Positions 1 through 12,356 of a DNA stretch of 64,000 nucleotides are shown one piece after another. The DNA lies in the NCBI RefSeq assembly GCF_016920785.2, contig NW_024609839.1, positions 16,183,085-16,247,084 on the forward strand, in the 5' to 3' direction. How positions within the stretch are numbered: position 1 is the stretch's first letter; every line of letters starts with the position of its first letter. The stretch comes from Ixodes scapularis (Eukaryota; Arthropoda; Arachnida; Ixodida; Ixodidae). The translations under genes were made by a program, and so were the position numbers. The notes under the pieces were generated by a model. The model was not told where the DNA came from, searched no databases, and saw only the letters and a program-made list of their open reading frames with translations.

Positions 1-2
1 AA

Positions 3-69
3 GATCCAACGAGTCAAGAGATCCATTATTGGACCTTTTGATTCGTTGAATCTTTTGACTCGTTGGATC
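3..69. repeat. short inverted repeat
   Basis: The 15 bases at 3-17 are the exact reverse complement of 55-69, separated by 37 bases that carry a weaker, partly related motif. This could fold as a hairpin or be the edge of a foldback element cut by the window start. No gene is associated with it. Confidence 0.6.
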
Positions 70-88
70 TCTTGACCAGAAGCGTATT

Positions 89-113
89 CCCCCCCCTCCC
101 CCCCCCCCCCCCC
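89..113. repeat. poly-C tract
   Basis: Eight C, one T, then sixteen C. It is the first of several long C or G homopolymers in the window. It has no recognised function and its length may be unreliable in an assembly. Confidence 0.9.
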
Positions 114-454
114 ATCCTTCTCCATTGTATCTCACCTCGATTAGATAGTTTTCATAAAGTCGGGATTCCATCGTGCGGAACTAGTGTTTTTATTAGTCAT
201 TCTTTCCCCGCACACCAGTGAAGTAAAATGGCCTCCTGCCCCAACAGCAACAATTGAAGATCGCCAGCAGTTTAAAAATGCCACAGCTAATATTGTACAG
301 TAGGCGCCAATTTACTGTACTAATAATCACTGATTTTTTTTAATCTATACTAAATACATTGGTACCCCTTCCCCTCTCTAATGCATTTTGTCCCGAGAGT
401 ATTTAAATAAATAAATAAGTATCGCGCACACACAAAATCAATTTTCTTGTGACA

Positions 455-805
455 GCCTTCCACGTAAGTATGTTCTTTACAAATATCTCGTATTGAAACA
501 CTTTCTATGATATTAGTGCCAAACTCGTATCTTTCATACAAGTACCTCAAACGCACGAACACTTTCCATGCGAGTACCTTCCACACAAGCATCTTCTGTA
601 CAACTATCGTTCATACAAACATATTTCACACTATTCCTGCCGGACTTGTGTGGCTAACAGAAGCAGCTCAAACGCAAACGCTTTTAACAATGGTAACTTT
701 CTCGACGTACTCTTCTGAAAAAAAAATTATACCAACTACACATTCAACCGACCATCAAGAGTACCTCTTTACACAAGTACCTTTCACACGAAGACTTCTA
801 AAAAA
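455..805. repeat. degenerate short tandem repeat (TTCCACACAAG-like)
   Basis: A motif resembling TTCCAYACAAGTACC recurs every 15 to 30 bases between about 455 and 640 and again at 760-800, with heavy divergence. It produces a spuriously long open frame at 507-908. I read it as an old minisatellite, not as coding sequence. Confidence 0.5.
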
Positions 806-2986
806 AAACTCATCTACAAAACTGGCTCAAACCAACGGAAGCCACCAACCGTTGCTTCCTAGTGAGCCATACCGAAACAATAAAAATAGCCTGGAAACAA
901 AACCGTAAGAGGCAACAAAAATATGTCAGCCAGATAAGGCAGGCTCAGAATTAGAATAAACGATGAGGAGGAGCAACCTCCCCTCTCTCCTCTTCCCTTT
1001 CTTTCTTCTTTCATTTACTTCGGCAGACCAAGGATAAATGAAGGATACAAAGAAGCGACGCATTTCGTCGTCTCCTCCCTCGGGACCCGGCGACAAGATA
1101 ACAGTTCCCGAAAATCTCGCGGCGGAGCGGCCGGGTCCCTCACTAACGGCCCCGCGGACTACGAGCACAATGAATCAGTCGCCGAAGCACTCGCACATCC
1201 GCGCCGTTGTTCTGCTTCTGTCCTTTTTACTTCTTCCTTCTTTTTTTTTCGTTCTTTTTTTGCCATTTCTTTGAGTCGTACGCAATGTAATGTTAAGCGG
1301 CAAGTCTGACTTTCTTCGCGCTTTCTCTCGTCGCCTCCCACACATTCAAACAGCCGAGAAAGCTGCCTGCTTTTTTTTTTTTTTTGGTTTCGTTCACCGT
1401 TTTTCTACTGTGTCCGGGAGCATTTCTTTTAGAAAGCAAGGGAAGAGGGGGGGGGGGGGGGGGGGGGGACGGGTGCGGGGTACATACTGGTATGTTCGAG
1501 GGGGGGGGGGGTAGGAAATGATACGCTGGGGAGCGTCTGGGGGTTCGCAATATCCTTCATCTTGTATGGACGTACCCCTGAGGACTGGTGACGGCATCGG
1601 AAAGAATGATAGAAATGTTGATCGAGTACCCCGTGGAGAAGGGTATCTGCGGACGCATTCGTAATTTGTCTCGTCGAAAGTCTGGGCTCCCGCGCGCCCA
1701 CGCGCCGTCTTTACTGGATAAGGTGGCGAGCGGTGGGAGGAAATGCTTTTAGAATATGTCTGGGGTACTCACCCTGGTTGGGGGTCAAGGAGTCTGCTTC
1801 GGACATAGGCGAGAAGGAGAGACCGGCATGTGTAGGGCCAGAAAACCGAATGGCTTTGCGATGGAAGGTTATGAAGCATCGGTATCATTTCTGCGTGTCT
1901 TTATTTTAATGATACCTAAAGTAAGTATTTGTACACTAATGTGCTAGCCGGCATGACAGAGAAAAGCTGACGGCATCCGTTTGTGGGAAAAGCAGAGAAA
2001 AGGGAAACGCGCCGCGAAGAGAAGACGAGAGTAGTGAAGGACAGAGGCGAGATAAAGGTGACGTCACGGGGAGGAAGCCAATACGATTCGATGCTTCACT
2101 TAGTCTGAACCGGCAGGCGAACAAGACAGAGGTACAGAAGCAGCGCCCAGCTCAGCTTGCCGAAATGCGGCGCAAGAAGTGACAAGCCGACGCGGTTCTG
2201 CGTGCAACAGAGGCCGGGGTGAAGCGGGCTCAGAGAGCCCGCTACGCCGTAAAACAAATAAAGGAAGATCTATTGACGGGTCCTTAGAAAATCCTTCAGC
2301 ATTACTTCTTGAAAACGCCATACACTCGCCCATATGTGAACCGCTGACGCCCGCCCCGTAACGAAGCCAAAAAGAGGCAGCAAAGTGACTGACCTTAAAC
2401 GAAACTGAGAAAATAAATAAACGAAATACACCAAAAGGGAATTACATAGGTTTAGATGGAATGTAATGGACACTAAAAAGGTAAATGTTAACATTTTATT
2501 ACACACATTCTAAGGGCGCCTCATTGCAGCGTTAAAATAATATAAGAACGAGCGCGCGCTATTTTAGAAAATGTTGTTTTCGGTTTCATCTAACCGAGCA
2601 ATCTCAGCATATATCCGCACTTGGTCGTTTCCCTGTTCATTTAGGCAATACAACAATAAGCACCACTCGCACGCGCATTGGTGATAGCCAACACCCGACA
2701 CTACAACGATGACTGCAATCTACACCGCAAACTTGACTTGGCTGAGAAGCTCACAAATTTAAACGCGAGCAACTCATGCCCGGTGCTCAGGACACACTCG
2801 ATTCGAATCAGAAAAAAAAACAGTTACGAAGCAGTGGTGCCAATTTTCTTTCCTCCAAAATTCTTCTCCTAACAACCTTTAAAAACCTTCCCAAAATGTG
2901 TAGTTAGGAATTTATCCGTATCAAAACATCTGCCACATCATTATAGATCATGGTGTGGCATACACTCGCACCCTCTAATACTACTT
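806..2986. other. no gene recognised
   Basis: Mixed sequence with G-tracts at 1447-1468 and 1500-1511 and several T-rich runs. Open frames here are under 100 codons, overlap on both strands and show no domain or motif I recognise. Confidence 0.6.
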
Positions 2987-3430
2987 CAGGGTGTTACAAA
3001 AGAAACTTTACACGGTCTTTTTTACCGCAAAAATAAACTAGGCATCGCCGAACGCTCAATTCTCCGCCCAAAGGTAGCGCTAGAGGTCACAACCAGATGC
3101 CAAAGTTTCAGTCCGATCAGATAACTTAATCAAAAGTTATAAGTGATTTTCTGAACGTTTCAATGGGAAAATGGCGGCCGACGGAGTTTTCAAAAACACG
3201 AGGCTTTTTGGCACCAGAAACCAAAAACGGGCAAAAATGGGCTCCATTTTCCCATTGAAATTTTTAGAAAATCACTTTTAACTTTTGATTAAGTTATCGG
3301 ATCGGGCGGAAACTTTGGCACCTGGTTGTGACCTCTAGTGCTACCTTTGGGCGGAGAATTAGCGTTCGGCGATGCCTAGTTTATTTTTGCGGTAAAAAAG
3401 ACCGTGTAAATTTTCTTTTGTGACACCCTG
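2987..3430. mobile_element. foldback / MITE-like element with long inverted arms
   Basis: The arm at about 2987-3174 is largely the reverse complement of about 3244-3430, with some 70 bases between them. The outer ends read CAGGGTGTTAC on the left and, on the opposite strand, CAGGGTGTCACA on the right. ACAGGGTGT-type termini are common among Tc1/mariner-type elements and their MITEs, so a non-autonomous foldback derivative is likely. Arm identity is high with scattered substitutions. No open frame of note lies inside. Target-site duplications are not clear. Confidence 0.8.
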
Positions 3431-5206
3431 TACTTTCAGACCGCCTAAAAAGGGTGCGCAGGGCGAGCATCTTATCCTCACTCCGCATCCAATGAGATTG
3501 CTGCATTGACCGATAACAATTCCCTATAGCGAATCACGAGCCAAAAAGCCCGAGCATAACAAACCAAGCTTTGGATTTTGTATGCGGCAGTGACCTTAAA
3601 ACGCGTCCCTATGGTCTGTTTACACTATGCCTGAACGCAGCACACTCTACAATCCGATTGAGCCGATCAAGTAGAAGAAAAAGTGAATTGTTACGACACT
3701 CGCCCTCTTTGCGCGTTTTCTACCAACGTCTGAACGAATCACGCGCACTGAATGCGGCGCGATCCCGAGCCGCATTCAGCCGGTGATGGCAAAGCCACAA
3801 AGAGCACTAGCGCTATACGAACGCGACGGTGCACTTGCGGCGCTGCTCGATGAATTCTACGGAAGTGTAGCGGCGACCGCTGGAGGTGCGAAAGAGAAAC
3901 GGGATATAATAGTCCATTGATTGTTGTGTTTACTCGATGAATATCGACTCGCCCACTTGTCAACGCTCGAACGGTGTGCACCGTAGTAGCAAGCACATCA
4001 TCAGCGTGATGGCGTAGTACCAAGAATGGAGTCGAGGTTCGTACGAGACTCCAATTGGAGGCGCTGACAAAGGAGCATAAAAATCGATGGCGCTAACGAC
4101 ATTCTCCCGATCCGCTTTAACGATGCCCCTCCTAAGCGGCGGGCGTCGCTCCTAAAGCGAGCTTCTCCTAAAGCACTAAAGCGCAAGGAGGAGGCGAACC
4201 CCTCCGCCACAATTGGATATGACGCAAGCTTCGACCTCTTACACATCCTGGCTTCCCCTCCTGTCGTCGTCCCCGGCGAGCTAATCAGTTTGTTCTCACG
4301 AACCGAAACCCGTCTCTTTCTTTCTTTTTTATCTTACGCGGTCTAAGTTTGCTCGCTCGATGAGACGTCTCCATGAAACACGCCGTCCACCTCGGGGATG
4401 TGTTTATCCATCCGCCAAAAAACACCGCGGCGTTATCTCCGAAGCAAAGAAGTAGCTTAAGTCTCTGTCGACCAACTATTCGACAGACCTGTGCAACTTT
4501 GTTCGCTTTCGAGACACCCACATCAGGTTCATGAAGTATTGCGACACAGACTGACTGGGCCCCAGAGCGACAGGTTGCTCAGACGAAGCCAATTGCCGCG
4601 TTGGCTCAGCGACCTCACCCCGAGTACAACCAGGTTCCTTTGGTAGTAAGAGGGTGGCCTCTCCCCGCTCTCTCTTCAAGCTTCCTCTCTTCCGAAGAAT
4701 CCAGGGAAGCGAGGTTAGCAACTGCGCGTGCTCGAGAGTTCGGGTTCTTGAAGTTGTAGAAAGAGCTCGCATTGTCTGCCTTGAAGATTGGCAGACGAGG
4801 GTATACGCTTAAATCCGGCTCGGTTGCCCAAAAAACAGGCTTCAGCAACTGGGGACCCGTACAAACTAAGGTCACTGAGATATTACGAATCGCACGGCGT
4901 AGTGAGTCCCGTGCGTTTTGTAATCGGTCCAGAGTCAATCACATCATTCATTTGAGGATCAGACCACCGAAGAAGGAACGACAAAGCGAGAATACTAAAC
5001 GTAATAAATCACATTGTTTTTTTTTCATCTGTCTTTTTACTGTAAAATATTCTAGAGCGTTACCTTTCCGGAAAGCGCTTGGCGGAGTCATCGCCCTAAT
5101 CTGAGGATAATGCTCGGTAACTGAAGACGCTGAAAATATAATTACACCCGAAGACTTATTTGACTGTGCTCTGGCATTCAGTATGACGTCATGCTGAGCA
5201 GTGGTG
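3431..5206. other. no gene recognised; short open frames only
   Basis: An ATG-initiated 44-codon frame runs at 3786-3920, and an open stretch of about 84 codons without an ATG lies at about 4093-4344 on the plus strand. The latter is rich in Lys, Arg and Pro in its first half. Neither shows a domain I recognise, and stops flank both. They may be remnants of an exon or transposon, but I cannot assign them. Confidence 0.45.
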
Positions 5207-5345
5207 CGGAATGGCCACCCCCATTCTTTTCCCATTCCATTCCGGGAATTAGAGTTTTCGATAATTCAATTCCTTTCAACTCCTAGGAATGGGGACCCTG
5301 GACCCATTCCACCTCCTGGAATGGCTGAATCGTTCCATTCCATTC
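5207..5345. repeat. CATTCC/GGAATG-rich repeat, copy 1
   Basis: CCATTCC and its complement GGAATGG occur many times in both orientations. A second, longer block of the same character lies at 7981-8140, so this is probably a dispersed repeat family. It has no coding potential. Confidence 0.6.
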
Positions 5346-6026
5346 CTCTAGTTTCTAAACGCAAAAAGTGGCACTTGACAGCTACATTGTGAATCTTTGC
5401 CGGCATAAGCGGCATAAAGTTGACATTATCAAAGGCATAAACAATTGGGAAAAAAAACTAAATGGCACAAAAAAGCATTGATTTTACTAAGCTCACGGTG
5501 CTGGATTGCCTGGGGTGATTCGTAAGGTTCGCAGCGGTCCATCTCAAGGTGAAACAAGGTAGAAAGAGACGAAAGTCTAAGGAAATGATCGGGCATCCGC
5601 TAGCTTGCTTGTAGCCCTAACCCAGTTGAAAGTAGAACATATAACACAAAAAACAAGCATCAGAACAAAGGCCAAGTAGAAGGCGGACTTACACGTAAAA
5701 ATGCAGTATACAAAAAAAAAAAAAAACAAGTGTCGGAGCAAAGCGCAAGAGGAGTAGAAAAAGTGAATCTCGCTTTGTTTTAATGCCAAAGCAAACCCAG
5801 ATTTCGCACGTCAAAGGAATGCGCGCGGATGAAAGTGAAGGCAGCAGTTTTGGCCACCTGCTAAATAACGCTCCTCGAACTATAAGAAAACAACTGATCA
5901 CCTTTCGGTGACGTGCGAGTCAACGAGTCATCAGAGCACTGCGAGTTATGAGTCACCCCCCCCCCCCCCCCCGCCCCCGTTCCCGGATCTCAGTCTGTGC
6001 GCGCGCGTGCAATCTCCATGCCGTCG

Positions 6027-6057
<31 letters not shown>

Positions 6058-6156
6058 GTAAGTCAAGAAGGGCGATGAGGTGCGTGCATGGCGGTTTCTT
6101 TTTTTGCCGCTCCCTCCGTTTCTTTTGCTTAGTGCTTGGTTTCTTGTTTCGCTCTC
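5346..6156. other. no gene recognised; homopolymer tracts
   Basis: Contains 17 C at 5956-5972 and 30 A at 6027-6056. Open frames across them are low-complexity artefacts. Confidence 0.6.
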
Positions 6157-7712
6157 ATGTAACACCAAAAAAATTGGATTGTGTGTATGTACAGCCTAAA
6201 ACTTGGTCTGCCTCAACGGGCGACAAGTCTCCCAGCTGTAGATGAGCAATTTCGCCAGCGCAGTACAACCGCTAGCCTGGGTCTTTAACGTGCACCACAC
6301 AGTACTGATACACGACCGAACGCCGGTACGATGCTCATCCAGATCGAAACGGGCAGCGGTGGGGATTGAGCCCAGGATCCCTGGCTTCTGCAGCGCGAGC
6401 TTTCGCTCCACGTGCTCCGAGCTGGTGTGCGCTAGACCATACGGCCACCGATCCCCCCTCATGTAATACTAAAAAAAAATTGGGTTGTGTGTGTGTTTAT
6501 ACAGCCTAGAACTTGGTCTGCCTCACAGGGGCGACGAGCCTCCCAGCTGTAGATGAGAAATTTAGCCAGTGCGGTACAGCCGCTAGCCTGGGGTCTTTAA
6601 CGTGCATCACGCAGTAGTGATACACGACCGCACGCCGGTACGATGCTCATCCAGATCGAAACGGGCAGCGGTGGGGATTGAGCCCAGGATCCCTGGCTTC
6701 TGCAGCGCGAGCTTTCGCTCCACGTGCTCCGAGCTGGTGTGCGCTAGACCATACGGCCACCGATCCCCCCTCATGTAATACTAAAAAAAAATGGGTTGTG
6801 TGTGTGTTTATACAGCCTAGAACTTGGTCTGCCTCACAGGGGCGACGAGTCTCCCAGCTGTAGATGAGAAATTTAGCCAGTGCGGTACAGCCGCTAGCCT
6901 GGGGTCTTTAACGTGCATCACGCAGTAGTGATACACGACCGCACGCCGGTACGATGCTCATCCAGATCGAAACGGGCAGCGGTGGGGATTGAGCCCAGGA
7001 TTCCTGGCTTCTGCAGCGCGAGCTTTCGCTCCACGTGCTCTGAGCTGGTGTGCGCTAGACCATACGGCCACCGATCCCCCCTCATGTAATACTAAAAAAA
7101 AATGGGTTGTGTGTGTGTTTATACAGCCTAGAACTTGGTCTGCCTCACAGGGGCGACGAGTCTCCCAGCTGTAGATGAGAAATTTAGCCAGTGCGGTACA
7201 GCCGCTAGCCTGGGGTCTTTAACGTGCATCACGCAGTAGTGATACACGACCGCACGCCGGTACGATGCTCATCCAGATCGAAACGGGCAGCGGTGGGGAT
7301 TGAGCCCAGGATCCCTGGCTTCTGCAGCGCGAGCTTTCGCTCCACGTGCTCCGAGCTGGTGTGCGCTAGACCATACGGCCACCGATCCCCCCTCATGTAA
7401 TACTAAAAAAAAATGGGTTGTGTGTGTGTTTATACAGCCTAGAACTTGGTCTGCCTCACAGGGGCGACGAGTCTCCCAGCTGTAGATGAGAAATTTAGCC
7501 AGTGCGGTACAGCCGCTAGCCTGGGGTCTTTAACGTGCATCACGCAGTAGTGATACACGACCGCACGCCGGTACGATGCTCATCCAGATCGAAACGGGCA
7601 GGGGTGGGGCTCGAACCCAGGATCCCTGGGTTCTGCAGCGCGAGCTTTCGCTCCACGTGCTCCGAGCTGGTGTGCGCTAGACCACTCGGCCACCGATCCC
7701 CCTCATGTAATA
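6157..7712 (-). repeat. tandem array of five tRNA-derived SINE units (~311 bp each)
   Basis: Units begin at 6157, 6461, 6773, 7084 and 7395, with lengths 304, 312, 311, 311 and 310, followed by a partial start at 7705. Read on the minus strand, each unit opens with a tRNA-like head (A-box-like TGGTCTAGCG, B-box-like GGGTTCGAGCCCC or a derivative), then a body of about 170 bases and an A/T-rich tail ending near TAGTATTAC. Units 2 to 4 are almost identical. A diverged solo copy at 33170-33441 shows the unit is a dispersed SINE. It resembles what I recall of the tick tRNA-derived SINE Ruka, but I could not compare sequences. Open frames repeated in every unit are by-products. Confidence 0.85.
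7603..7700 (-). repeat. best-preserved tRNA-like head of the SINE array
   Basis: On the minus strand the unit starts GGATCGGTGGCCGAGTGG, which matches the start of class II tRNAs (Ser-like) including the A box, and later carries GGGTTCGAGCCCC, a good B box. The acceptor-stem ends do not pair well, so this is a Pol III-type promoter relic and not a working tRNA. The other four units carry GTATGG in place of GAGTGG and a weaker B box, so this copy is closest to the tRNA ancestor. Confidence 0.75.
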
Positions 7713-7980
7713 CTAGTGAAGCCCGTAGCCTGCGCTTTCGTGAACGGCGCAACTGCTCCCCCCCCCCCCCCCCCCCCCGCCTTCCCCCCTCCGATCTTTG
7801 CTTCGACGCATGTTTTTTTGTATTGCATTTTTTTGCGTATAAGTCTGCTAAACTCCACGTGGGCTAGCAGTTTCCCGCTCATTTTATTTCTGAGCAACTG
7901 AATCGCTGCCTGGCTCAGTTTAGCTGAACGTAACCCCCCCCCCCCCCCTTTACACACACACGAAAAAAATATAATAAAGA
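7713..7980. other. no gene; C-tracts
   Basis: Holds 21 C at 7758-7778 and a shorter C run near 7935-7947. The rest is unremarkable. Confidence 0.6.
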
Positions 7981-8140
7981 GCCGCGCCCATTTCATTTCC
8001 ATTCCATTTTGAGCAAAAGGCATCTAATTCCATTCCCATTCCATTCCCCTCGACGCTCTCGCCATTCCATTCTCATTCCATTCCGGGGTCGCAAAAATGC
8101 GGAATGATTCTGGAATCATTCCAACTCCGGAGTGGAAACT
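7981..8140. repeat. CATTCC/GGAATG-rich repeat, copy 2
   Basis: Repeated CCATTCC on the plus strand, then GGAATGATTCTGGAATCATT, which is itself palindromic. It has the same character as 5207-5345. Confidence 0.6.
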
Positions 8141-9608
8141 CCGAAACACTGATGCTGAGTTCCACAATGCAAAATGTTTTTTTTTTTTTGTTTTTTTTTT
8201 TAGGTCTAAACGCATTGTTTGCTTCTACATTCGCCGAGCCTCCTCAGTAGATTGCGGTAATCGACCCCTCCAAATGTTTTGCGAGAAATGGACGATATGC
8301 AACATAGGCGGCACTCCTGGCGGTTCAGGTGCACTCCGGGAGCAAGCGAATGTGAAAGGGTAGTTTCGGTTTCGGTCTCGCAGGGTTGCGCATCTGTCCT
8401 CTGCTATCGTATCCGCACCGCCATTGCTCAGTTTATTGTGGATTGCACCACACTTGCGCGCGATGCAGTAAGTACCTTTTTCTCCTCGTCGCTACATATC
8501 AAGCACAGCAAAAAAAAAAAAAAAAACATTTACAATTTCGCTGGCACGGGGAGCGTGCGAAAACACCACATCGGCGAATTCAAGGGAACAGGGATCGACG
8601 TACGCCAAACGCCGTGCTAGCTCACCACGTGCATTTGTTTGCAACCTCGAAAACAGTTACTGAGAATACTACTCCAGTTTTATAACACCCCCGCTTTGCG
8701 GATCGTCAATCTCAATGAGGGTAACGCGGTACGTGAAGAGCCTCGATGTACGAGAACGTGTTCAACCGCAACCATGCACCTCTTGCTACGTCGCTGTGAG
8801 CAAATTGGCCACGGGAATGATGGAAAAGAGTCCCGGTGTTAGTCTGCCCTTACCGTTGAATGCACAGGTCACTTATGCCTACGTCTTTTAGCGCCAAAAC
8901 TATAGTTCTTCATTAAGTTTGCGATAATCGGATAGTCTATAGGCAGCTGCTTTCCGTTCTTCAACCTCACACTTCTTATGGTTGCACTCGTATTACTGCC
9001 GAGGTGTCACTGACCAAAACGGTTATCCGATTTTTTATCAAAGACGTGACAAGAAGTGCATGTTTGCGTTTGTTTAAAGAGGAATGGAATATATATCGGC
9101 TCTTTTGCTTCACAATAACACACAAACGAGGACACTAAACGTGTATGTCTTAGCTCGTATATACCGCTTAAATTTAAATAAAATATCGCACATTATGTTT
9201 TTACTGAAACAATTGTGTACCAGTCGTGTGGCAGGGTTCAAAGGCCAACTTCGTGGAATTTTTCCAAAAGGTTGAAGGCTTGCCAAACCAGCCGAACATT
9301 ACGGTTTGACGTCGAACTTCAAGTTCCCCAACAAGTCGCGACATCTCTAGTCGCAATGCGTTGGCATAATGGTTACTCTAGAGCAAAGACACAAAAAGCC
9401 GTTTTAAGAAAGACAGATTTTCCGCTGCTTTCTTTGGAACTAATTATTTTTCCCTCGCTAAAACTAATTGGCTTAGAGAATGCTATTCAAATAATCGATT
9501 CGAAATGTTATTCAATACACCTTTAGATTTTGATATAACTTTACGAAAACAAGATATGATGTTCGAAAGGTTTTAAACTTATTCTGATTTAATCCTGCGC
9601 GATTCGAG
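8141..9608. other. no gene recognised
   Basis: Overlapping open frames of about 100 codons at 8279-8685 have no recognisable domain. A GTAAGT splice-donor-like site near 8470 is the only exon-like sign, and it is too weak to support a call. Confidence 0.45.
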
Positions 9609-9751
9609 GCCGGTTCACGTATACCTGGAAGCGCTAAAGGTCAATACTAAAACCAACGCTAACGCAGCGCTGTATCAGCACAGTATCACAGCGCGGATAC
9701 AGCGCCGTCGAATAGCACCGAATATGCGCTGAGGTGGAGGTGTGAACCGGC
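9609..9751. mobile_element. 143-bp MITE-like element
   Basis: Bounded by the perfect 10-bp inverted repeat GCCGGTTCAC (9609-9618) and GTGAACCGGC (9742-9751). The interior is GC-rich, with repeated CAGCGC and short direct repeats, and no open frame. The size and terminal repeats fit a short non-autonomous DNA transposon. The target duplication is unclear. Confidence 0.6.
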
Positions 9752-12204
9752 GTTTAGAAGCACAGTGTTTATATTATTCATGCGCAATCGTCAATAATCT
9801 TCCTATGTTATTTTGTTGTGTCAAAATGGCACTTCTTCTCGAAATGTTTGTACAGCTCTGTGGTATGTAAACGTGTGAATGCGTGACATTTTCAAGTAAA
9901 TTCCCGCTTGAAAAAAGCGTGGGAAAAATGATACTCCGTAGCCCTATACCCTCGCCCTTTTAGTCTTGACAGCGCTATAGGCAACATTATTGAGTATAGG
10001 GGGTTACTGAACTCTCTTTGCTTTTTAAAATAAATTTCCTTTATTACAGTGCATTGAGTAATCACCACCTCTGTTATTTTTAAGAAGAGTATCGCACGGT
10101 GCGCTTGGGTTGCTACAAACACAGACGTAGGATAGAACAAAAACAGCGTATCACATTCGAAGCACGTTAAGATACAAAACGTGTTTTCATTAAATAACAA
10201 GGCTTCCTTTCTGCAAAAGTACACAAAGTTGACACCAGCCCTCTGTGTATCAGCCTACTTATTAACATAAAATTATTAAAATACCATTCTAACTTATACA
10301 AACACAAAAAAAAAAAAGATTCCACCAAACAAAAGTTACAGAAACTTATATGGTACCCATTTCTAAGATTTAAAAAGAAGACTGAAGCTTAGTGACGTAC
10401 AGCGAAAAAAAAATACTTTTAAACAATCTATAATGCAAACACACCTTTAAAACGACGAGTGGATAACTTTAAAAAGTGCATCGGTTGTCGGGCGGAGAGG
10501 AGGGTACCTAGTGTAAAAGCTTGTTTTATAAGGTTTAGAAAAATGAAGCAAACTGAAAAGATATCTCAATTGCAAAATAAAAAAACCGCAGAAAACAAAA
10601 ACGGAGGAAGAGAATACTCTACGTGCCGCCTCAAAAATGGAAGTGCTCGAGTGAAAGGGAAGCGCAAGAGCGGAGAAAAAGAAAGAAAGAAAAAGAAAGG
10701 CAAGAAAGGAGAAGGACTGGAAGAGGAGAGACCGAGTCACGGCTGACAGATCATCGCAAATTACGAAATCCAGCGGCGCGTGAAGTGAACAGCACGAGAA
10801 AGGAGATGCCTACGAGTTGACGCCAGGACGGAGCCGAAAGTTACACCCGGTGAAACACCTGACTCCCTCTTCCCACCTTATCTCACTCTCTCTCTCTTTC
10901 TTTCTTTTTTTCTTTGTCTCTATTTTTATCTGCTCAGAATTCTGGAAGCTCAACACAAGAACAAGCACACGCGCACAGAAACATAAAAGAGATACAAAAT
11001 TGCGTGTACGTTTTAGTGAAGGAGCTAATCTGTGCTAGAAATCTCGGGAAAATGTGTAGAAGAGCGACCCAAAAAGAGGTAGGTAATCAGAAAGAGGAAA
11101 AAAGAGACAGAAAAAAAAAAAACGAAAGTAAGAGAAATAGAGCAAGGTTTGCCATCGATCCTCGCTGCTTTAAGCCCATTTAAATCGAGAAATCCTGTTC
11201 AGAACTTGCTCTTTATGATCATTGTTAGATATCATTGATTGCCTCACATACCTCAAGCAAATAATCCAAAATGGGGCTGTGAAACAGACATAGATTTCAA
11301 TAAACTTTTTTTTTTTTTAATAAATGCGAGCTTCAAACTATTTGCCACCTTTCGTGAGGCTTGCGGGGATCAGAAAATCATCACTTCGACTCGGTGATTT
11401 CTTCGAAAGGTGCTGGCATCGTTTATCAAAACAGCAGGACAAAAATGTATTTATACAGACACGAACGGGATTGTCCGCAATTGAAAAATGTCACAATAAA
11501 AAAAAAACGTTTGTTGCGATATTAAAACGTGGCGCCGAAGAACCGCAAAAATTCTCCTTCTGAACCTTGGTAAAGCTCTCGGCCGTATGAACCTTTTTCT
11601 TTGGCTCACCGGTTCTTTGAAATTGACCGTGCTTGATGGAAATTCCGGAAGACTGTGACGGCAAAATCGGACACCGTGAAATTAATTAGCAGAAAAAAGA
11701 TGAAAATATATTTGTACGGGGCGATCTCTTTTGATTGGTTCTTTATTTAGTTTTGGTTACACGAGCGAGGGTTTTATTACAGAAAGGTTTTCGGCGCGCT
11801 ATGGCATCAGGTATCGCTTGATGAAAAAACCTACCACCTGCCCAAAACTGGTGTTGCCGAAATAACTACGAGCATAGATTAAATTTTATTAAATTGACCG
11901 GTATTATTTCTTATTTATTTGATCGTCTCCTAAAGAACAAGTGAGTGAGACTGTTTTATCTGATAGGATCACGTGGTGCTTTTCCTCTATTTATATTTGT
12001 AAACGAGCTAAAACAGGCGAAATATGTTATATGACTATGTCGAACCCAGTTTTCCCTTCACATATTATTTTCAGAAGTTTTGCTTCAAATGGTATTTGCT
12101 GATAGAGCCAAAATTGCCACCTGACCTATAACGACAATATTAAAAAGTCATTCAAACGTTCAGAGATACAATAGTAAGGGTGCAGGCGAGCTGGTGGATG
12201 TTAA
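9752..12204. other. no gene recognised
   Basis: AT-rich DNA with a purine-rich stretch at 10600-10740 that yields a Lys/Glu/Arg-rich frame (10459-10746) typical of low-complexity sequence. No domain is visible on either strand. Confidence 0.5.
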
Positions 12205-12356
12205 CCATGTTGAATATACCTGAGACTGGGGTAGAAAAACATAAAAGTCGAAGAAACAGAACGGGACAGGAGCTGAGTTTGAGACGTCGTCCTGTCCCGT
12301 TCTGTTTCTTCGACTTTTATGTTTTTCTACCCCAGTCTCAGGTATATTCAACATGG
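12205..12356. repeat. perfect 66-bp inverted repeat with 20-bp loop
   Basis: 12205-12270 is the exact reverse complement of 12291-12356, and the spacer is 12271-12290. Perfect arms of this length point to a very recent foldback event, a hairpin-forming element or an assembly artefact. There is no open frame of interest. Confidence 0.9.

Noticed and set aside
5997..6245. Poly-Lys frame
   Set aside because: It translates a 30-base A tract.
7603..7700. A functional tRNA-Ser gene
   Set aside because: The A and B boxes are good, but the acceptor stem does not pair and the element continues into a SINE body shared by all units.
6157..7712. CRISPR array
   Set aside because: Units are about 311 bp, contiguous and without spacers, in a eukaryotic repeat context.
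6196..7867. Frames repeated in each 311-bp unit (SPGSLASAARAFAPRA and similar)
   Set aside because: By-products of the SINE array. The same frame recurs at 311-bp spacing and the conserved signal is the tRNA-like head on the other strand.
10459..10820. Lys/Glu/Arg-rich frame as a nuclear protein
   Set aside because: The underlying DNA is a purine-rich low-complexity stretch.
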